Source: JALZOC01 sp035758845
GTDB lineage: Bacteria > Acidobacteriota > Vicinamibacteria > Vicinamibacterales > 2-12-FULL-66-21
Direction: 5' to 3'
Length of the DNA: 64,000 bases
NCBI GenBank assembly: GCA_035758845.1
Contig: DASTVZ010000088.1
Coordinates: forward strand, 1-64,000
The position numbers were made by a program, and so were the translations under genes. Of the stretch, positions 59,718 through 64,000 are shown in pieces. The notes beneath the pieces were generated by a model. It saw nothing but the letters and a program-made list of their open reading frames with translations, had not been told where the DNA came from and searched no databases. Numbering within the stretch: position 1 is the stretch's first letter; each line of letters begins with the position of its first letter.

Positions 59718-60446
59718 ATGCCTTTGATTGAAACGCGTGATCTCTGGAAAACCTATGTGATGGGCGAGGAGGAGATCCACGCGCTGCGAGGCGTCTCGAT
59801 CGCCATCGAACGCGGCGAGTACGTCGCCATCATGGGGCCGTCGGGGTCGGGCAAGTCGACGTTGATGAATCTCATCGGCTGTCTCGATACGCCGACGAAG
59901 GGAAGCTATCTCCTGAACGAGAAGGAGGTGGCTTCGATGAACGACGACGAGCTGGCGCGGATCCGAAACCAGGAGATCGGCTTCGTCTTCCAGACGTTCA
60001 ATCTGCTTCCGCGCGCGACTGCGCTTCACAACGTCGAGCTGCCGCTCGTCTATGCCGGTGTGCCGTCGAAGGCGCGACAGGAGCAGGCCAAGGCTGCGCT
60101 CGAGAAGGTCGAGTTGACGCAGCGGGCATCGCACAGGCCAAACGAATTGTCAGGTGGACAGCGTCAACGCGTCGCCATCGCCCGCGCGCTGGTGAACAAT
60201 CCCTCGATCCTGCTCGCCGACGAGCCGACAGGAAATCTCGATTCAAAAACCGGCAACGAGATCATGGGCGTGTTCGCTCGGCTCCATCAGGCCGGCAACA
60301 CGATCGTGCTCGTGACCCACGAAGCGGATATTGCCGGCTACGCGCACCGTGTGATCTCGATTCGGGACGGGCAAGTGGAAAAGGACGTCCCCCAAACGCC
60401 AGTCATCCCGGTCCTTGCGGCGACAGCGAGCGCGACTGCTGACTAA
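59718..60446 (+). CDS. LolD/MacB-type ABC transporter ATP-binding protein
   Basis: 242 residues: Walker A MGPSGSGKSTLMNLI, Q-loop FVFQTFNLLPRATALHNVEL, signature LSGGQRQRVAIARAL, Walker B ILLADEPTGNLD and H-loop VLVTHEADIAGYAHRV. The NEIGFVFQ/DEPTGNLD type belongs to MacB, LolD and FtsE relatives. No permease is visible; the next gene is convergent and overlaps the stop by 4 bases. TATGAT near 59656 is a possible -10, leaving a ~50-base leader. Confidence 0.92.
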   Translation: MPLIETRDLWKTYVMGEEEIHALRGVSIAIERGEYVAIMGPSGSGKSTLMNLIGCLDTPTKGSYLLNEKEVASMNDDELARIRNQEIGFVFQTFNLLPRATALHNVELPLVYAGVPSKARQEQAKAALEKVELTQRASHRPNELSGGQRQRVAIARALVNNPSILLADEPTGNLDSKTGNEIMGVFARLHQAGNTIVLVTHEADIAGYAHRVISIRDGQVEKDVPQTPVIPVLAATASATAD

Positions 60447-61321
60447 ACAGCGGCGACGTGACCCGTCCCGATCTGCCGTAGCGGCGCCTCGCGCTGAAAT
60501 GATGAAGGGTCGAGCACGACCCGTTGTTTCGATGCGGCGGGATCGGGAACTGGAATAGCTGAAAGCAAGGCGCGCGTGTACGGATGCGCCGGCGCGGCAA
60601 AAATAGCTTCCGTCTCGCCCATCTCCACAATCTTTCCCAGGTACATCACCGCGACTCGGCGACAGATGTGGCGAACGAGCCTCAGGTCGTGCGCGATGAA
60701 GAGATACGTCAGTCGTAGCCGTGCCTGCAGATCCATCATCAGGTTTACGACCTGTGCCTGCACCGATACATCGAGCGCGGAAACCGGCTCGTCGGCGACG
60801 ATGAAGGACGGGTTCAACGACAGCGCGCGCGCGAGCCCGATGCGCTGCCGCTGGCCGCCGCTGAATTGATGCGGATAGCGCTTCAGCTGCGTCGGATCGA
60901 GACCGACGAGTTCGAACAGTTCGGCGACGCGTGCCTTCCGCTCAGCTGTGTTGCCGGTGCGATGGATGATCAGCGGTTCTTCAACGATCGATCCGACTCG
61001 CATGCGCGGGTTCAGCGATGAAAACGGATCCTGAAACACAATCTGCATGTCGCGCCGTGCAAGGCGCAAGCGACTGCGCGAAAACGACAGAACGTCCTCG
61101 CCCTTGAACCGGATCTGGCCTGAGGTCGGCTCAATCAGGCGAAGAATGCACCGGCCGGTCGTCGTCTTGCCGCTTCCGGACTCGCCGACGAGTCCGAACA
61201 TTTCCCCCTCGTCAACCGTGAAGCTCACGTCGTCGACGGCGCGAACCACGGAAGGAGGCGCAAGCAGGCCACGCCTGCGGCTAAAGTGTTTCACCAGGTT
61301 GGTGACTTCGAGAAGCGGCAT
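60443..61321 (-). CDS. Peptide ABC transporter ATP-binding protein (DppF/OppF-like)
   Basis: 292 residues: Walker A LVGESGSGKTTTGRCILRLI, Q-loop IVFQDPFSSLNPRMRVGS, signature FSGGQRQRIGLARAL, Walker B FIVADEPVSALDVSVQAQV, H-loop LFIAHDLRLVRHIC, and the oligopeptide-type tail AHPYTRALLSAIPVPDP. It forms the second ATPase of a peptide/nickel-type importer with the upstream DppD-like gene. The ATG at 61321 overlaps that gene's stop (TGATG). Permeases and binding protein are not in the window. Confidence 0.92.
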   Translation of the reverse strand: MPLLEVTNLVKHFSRRRGLLAPPSVVRAVDDVSFTVDEGEMFGLVGESGSGKTTTGRCILRLIEPTSGQIRFKGEDVLSFSRSRLRLARRDMQIVFQDPFSSLNPRMRVGSIVEEPLIIHRTGNTAERKARVAELFELVGLDPTQLKRYPHQFSGGQRQRIGLARALSLNPSFIVADEPVSALDVSVQAQVVNLMMDLQARLRLTYLFIAHDLRLVRHICRRVAVMYLGKIVEMGETEAIFAAPAHPYTRALLSAIPVPDPAASKQRVVLDPSSFQREAPLRQIGTGHVAAV

Positions 61322-62511
61322 CAGGAGGTTCTCGCGTCGCGAATGTCCGGGTCGACGGCGTCTGAGTAGAGATAGCACTTCACGGCATGGACACGGCCGG
61401 GATCCGGGATCCCGGGTCCGCCCCTCGACGGGCTCGGGCCGGCCTGAGCTTGTCGAACGCCGGGATCCGAAGTCGGAGTGCCGATCAACGTCGTGCCTGG
61501 GTGCGCTTTGGGACACGGCTCGAACCGCCGTGGACAGCGCGGCGTGAACGAGCAGCCCGGCGGAAGTTCCCCGAGCGGCGGCACAGTTCCCTGAATCGCC
61601 TGCAGTTTCGTTCCGGGGGCGCCGCCGGGAATCGACGCCAGCAAGCCCTGGGTATAAGGATGCGCGGGCGCGGAGAAGATCTCCGTTACCGGCGCTTCTT
61701 CGACGATTCGTCCGGCATACATGACGGCGACGCGGTCGGCCATCTCGGCGACGACACCGAGATCGTGTGTGATGAGCAGCAGCGCGAGACCCATCTTCTT
61801 TTGCAACGAGCGTAGAAGATCGAGGATCTCCGCTTGAATCGTGACGTCAAGGGCGGTCGTTGGTTCATCCGCGATGACGAGCGATGGATCGCATGCGAGC
61901 GACATCGCGATGAGTGCACGCTGTCGCAGCCCGCCCGACAGTTGATGCGGATAGTCGCGAACGCGCTGGTGCGGCTCCGGCACGCTCACCGCATCGAGCA
62001 GGTCGATCGCCTTCTGCCGCGCCGTGCGGCGGGTCGCGCGGCCGTGAACGAGCAGCGTCTCTTCGATCTGGCTTCCGATTGTGAAGACCGGATTCAAAGC
62101 GGTCATGGGTTCCTGGAAGATCAGCGAGATCTCTGCGCCGCGAATCTTCTGCATCTCCCGTTCAGGCAGTTCGCGCAGCTCGCGCCCCTTGAACACCACC
62201 CGCCCGCCTTCAATGCGCCCCGGTGGTTGAACGAGCCCCATGATCGACAGCGCCGTGAGCGATTTTCCGCTGCCCGATTCACCAACCAGGCATAACGTTT
62301 CGCCAGCGGCGACATGGAAACTGACATCGATGACCGCGGCTACGAATCGTCCCTTCAGGTCAAAGCCGGTGGTGAGGTGCTCGACTGAAAGCAGTCGGGA
62401 TCCGGGATCCGGGATCCGGGATCCGAGGGAAACCGGTTCTGCGAGCCCCGATCCCAACGGATCCCGCACCCCGGACAACGGATCCCGGCTCGATCGCACC
62501 TCAGACATCAA
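61321..62511 (-). CDS. Peptide ABC transporter ATP-binding protein (DppD/OppD-like) with repeat-derived segments
   Basis: 396 residues, about 50-60 more than usual. Core: Walker A LVGESGSGKSLTALSIMGLV, signature LSGGLRQRALIAMSL, Walker B LVIADEPTTALDVTIQAE, H-loop LLLITHDLGVVAEMA, and the C-terminal Cys motif CSFTPRCPRRFEPC...HAVKC. Residues ~8-40 (SRDPLSGVRDPLGSG to IPDPGSR) are encoded by GGATCC word repeats. About 25 residues between GTPTSDPG and HAVKC are encoded by a palindrome plus GGATCC words. Both insertions keep the frame and spare catalytic parts. The native start may have been near LLSVEHLTT. Confidence 0.9.
   Translation of the reverse strand: MMSEVRSSRDPLSGVRDPLGSGLAEPVSLGSRIPDPGSRLLSVEHLTTGFDLKGRFVAAVIDVSFHVAAGETLCLVGESGSGKSLTALSIMGLVQPPGRIEGGRVVFKGRELRELPEREMQKIRGAEISLIFQEPMTALNPVFTIGSQIEETLLVHGRATRRTARQKAIDLLDAVSVPEPHQRVRDYPHQLSGGLRQRALIAMSLACDPSLVIADEPTTALDVTIQAEILDLLRSLQKKMGLALLLITHDLGVVAEMADRVAVMYAGRIVEEAPVTEIFSAPAHPYTQGLLASIPGGAPGTKLQAIQGTVPPLGELPPGCSFTPRCPRRFEPCPKAHPGTTLIGTPTSDPGVRQAQAGPSPSRGGPGIPDPGRVHAVKCYLYSDAVDPDIRDARTS
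61396..61475. repeat. REP-like palindrome and GGGATCC words inside the dppD-like gene
   Basis: TCGACGGGCTCGGGCC (61425-61440) abuts GGCCTGAGCTTGTCGA (61441-61456); 13 of 16 positions pair perfectly and the other three are G-U compatible. GGGATCC/GGATCCCGGG words flank it at 61400-61417 and 61461-61468. I recall CTCAGG..TTGTCGA palindromes as dispersed elements in many bacteria. Here it is in frame within coding sequence. Confidence 0.7.
62397..62488. repeat. Tandem GGGATCC heptamers inside the dppD-like gene
   Basis: Four perfect head-to-tail copies of GGGATCC occupy 62397-62424. The following bases to ~62488 hold the same words in opposite orientation (GATCCC at 62450, 62460 and 62482). They encode the N-terminal extension of the DppD-like protein. 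Confidence 0.85.
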
Positions 62512-64000
62512 TCTCCTTATGCTCCCCGAACACCCCTCGCAGAGTGTCGGAGATCTCCCCCAACGTCGCCCGGGCTTCTACTGCGGCAATCACGAACGGG
62601 ACGAGGTTCGATGTCCCTCGGGCGGCCGCGGCCAGACCGTCGAGTGAGGCTCGCCATTTGTACGCGTCGCGCGACTCTCGCATAGTGCGGACGCGCTCGA
62701 TCTGGCGGCGCTCGATCTCCGGGTCGATCCGAAGCACTTCGATCGCGGTTGTCTGTTCCGACACGAAGCGATTGACTCCGACGACGACACGGTCGGCACT
62801 ATCGATCTCCTGTTGAGCACGATAGGCGGATTCCTGGATTTCTCGCTGGATCATGCCCTGTTCGATTGCGGCCAGGGTTCCGCCGAGAGTATCGATGCGA
62901 TCGACGAGCGCACGAGCTTCGTCCTCGATTCGCCGCGTCATCTCTTCGATTGCGTAGGCACCGCCACAGGGGTCGACGCTGTTGGCGATTCCGGTCTCTG
63001 CGGCGATGAGCTGTTGCGTACGCAAGGCCAGTTTTGCCGATTCCTCCGTCGGCAGCGCAAGCGCCTCGTCGCGGGCATTGCAGTGGAGCGACTGTGTGCC
63101 GCCGAGCACCGCCGCGAGCGCTTGAAGGGCAACCCGGACGAGATTGTTGTCGGGCTGCTGCGCTGTCAACGTGCTCCCGGCGGTTTGGGTGTGAAAACGC
63201 AGTTGTTGGGCGCGCGGATTAGTGGCGCCAAATCGTTCGCGCATCAGTTTCGCCCACAGCCGCCGTGCCGCTCGGAACTTTCCCACTTCTTCAAGGAAAT
63301 CGTTATGCGCATTGAAGAAAAACGACAGGCGCTGGCCGAACCGATTGACGTCGAGCCCGGCCTCGATGGCTGCCTCCACGTAAGCAATCGCATGCGCGAG
63401 CGTGAACGCCACTTCCTGAACAGCTGTCGAGCCGGCTTCGCGGATGTGATACCCGCTGATCGAAATCGTGTTCCAGTTGGGAAGCTCGCGATCGCAGAAG
63501 GCAAAAATGTCCGTGACGATCCGCAGCGACGCACGCGGTGGAAAGATGTAGGTGCCGCGGGCGACGTATTCCTTCAGGATGTCGTTCTGCACCGTGCCCG
63601 ACAGCGACGCTTGTGGCACCCCCTGTCGCCTGGCGACCGCGATATACAGCGACAGGAGAATGATCGCGGTCGCATTGATCGTCATCGATGTCGACACCCG
63701 CTCGAGGGGAATTCCCTCGAACAGCTCCGCCATGTCGTCGATGGAATCGATGGCAACGCCGACACGGCCGACCTCCCCGGCGGCAAGGTTGTGGTCCGAG
63801 TCGTATCCGATTTGTGTCGGCAGGTCGAAGGCGACGCTGAGCCCGCTGACCCCGTGCGCCAGGAGATACCGGTATCTGCGGTTGGATTCTGCGGCCGATC
63901 CAAACCCCGCGTATTGGCGCATCGTCCACAGCCGGCCGCGATACATGGTCGGCTGGATGCCACGGGTAAAAGGGAAAACGCCCGGAAATCCGATCTCCTC
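62501..64000 (-). CDS. Methylmalonyl-CoA mutase family large subunit, catalytic domain (N-terminus outside window)
   Basis: 500 residues are visible; the gene continues past the window edge. The barrel begins GFPGVFPFTRGIQPTMYRG, then WTMRQYAGFGSAAESN, LSVAFDLPTQIGYDSDH, SGTVQNDILKEYVARGTYIF, ISISGYHIREAGSTA and GTQSLHCNARDEALALPTEE. These enzymes rearrange acyl-CoA carbon skeletons using adenosylcobalamin. The cobalamin-binding domain is absent from this chain, so it should be a separate subunit. The PTMYRG/WTMRQYAGFG type fits methylmalonyl-, isobutyryl- or ethylmalonyl-CoA mutases; specificity is open. Its stop overlaps the dppD-like start by 11 bases. Confidence 0.93.
   Translation of the reverse strand, partial: EEIGFPGVFPFTRGIQPTMYRGRLWTMRQYAGFGSAAESNRRYRYLLAHGVSGLSVAFDLPTQIGYDSDHNLAAGEVGRVGVAIDSIDDMAELFEGIPLERVSTSMTINATAIILLSLYIAVARRQGVPQASLSGTVQNDILKEYVARGTYIFPPRASLRIVTDIFAFCDRELPNWNTISISGYHIREAGSTAVQEVAFTLAHAIAYVEAAIEAGLDVNRFGQRLSFFFNAHNDFLEEVGKFRAARRLWAKLMRERFGATNPRAQQLRFHTQTAGSTLTAQQPDNNLVRVALQALAAVLGGTQSLHCNARDEALALPTEESAKLALRTQQLIAAETGIANSVDPCGGAYAIEEMTRRIEDEARALVDRIDTLGGTLAAIEQGMIQREIQESAYRAQQEIDSADRVVVGVNRFVSEQTTAIEVLRIDPEIERRQIERVRTMRESRDAYKWRASLDGLAAAARGTSNLVPFVIAAVEARATLGEISDTLRGVFGEHKEIDV

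Noticed and set aside
1..64000. Complete tRNA, rRNA or known riboswitch
   Set aside because: Apart from the tRNA-Ser half at 3622-3661 I recognised no such RNA in the gaps; a covariance-model search would be needed to exclude them firmly.

Overview
This 64 kb window is GC-rich, densely coding bacterial DNA. The gene content points to Acidobacteriota, most likely a Vicinamibacteria-type lineage. Supporting features are a VWFA-related protein of the acidobacterial type, an Oar-like TonB-dependent receptor with a carboxypeptidase-regulatory domain, a PVC-type heme-binding protein, TonB-CTD and TPR proteins, and an MSHA-like pilus operon. This is inference from families; there is no rRNA in the window.

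Layout. 1-3.7 kb: a very long minus-strand fusion (SDR/DUF2867, SRPBCC, lipocalin; cut by the window edge), a secreted fasciclin protein and an XRE-cupin regulator. 3.6-6.55 kb: a mobile-element junction, with a 5' half of tRNA-Ser next to an IS3-family element that has itself been split by an IS110-family (IS1111-type) element. 6.66-10.2 kb: a 1177-residue Ser/Thr kinase-NACHT-FGE-sulfatase protein, the strongest candidate for an unusual signalling or defence system. Its last ~40 residues resemble a diversity-generating-retroelement variable region, but no reverse transcriptase is visible. 10.2-19 kb: secreted ceramidase-like protein, cupin, ParB-like protein, PVC cytochrome-discoidin protein and TonB receptor. 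19-26 kb: envelope and signalling proteins (PEGA pseudokinase, TPR-TonB protein, HTH-TolB propeller fusion, M23 lipoprotein). 26-31 kb: DUF1015, serA, serC, and a fatty-acid desaturase whose ribosome binding site lies inside a strong hairpin. 31-50 kb: two-component system, pcnB, polA, regulatory-domain protein, glycoside hydrolase, BON protein, ZIP transporter, a VWA/FxLYD-like/TonB operon, SDR, methyltransferase and inositol-phosphate synthase. 50-60 kb: MSHA-like secretin, ExeA-type ATPase and TPR protein, acetyl-CoA synthetase, PilM-like protein and GspE ATPase, then a LolD-like ABC ATPase. 60-64 kb: DppF and DppD ATPases and a partial methylmalonyl-CoA mutase family subunit.

A recurring theme is a set of intergenic tracts made of degenerate short words, whose second half is the reverse complement of the first (13.0, 26.0, 27.4, 31.0, 41.9 and 43.5 kb). 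Related words occur at 57.5 kb and inside the dppD coding sequence. Several genes (pcnB, ino1, DUF1015, the histidine kinase) have a -10-like hexamer only 6-9 bases before the start codon, suggesting leaderless transcription.
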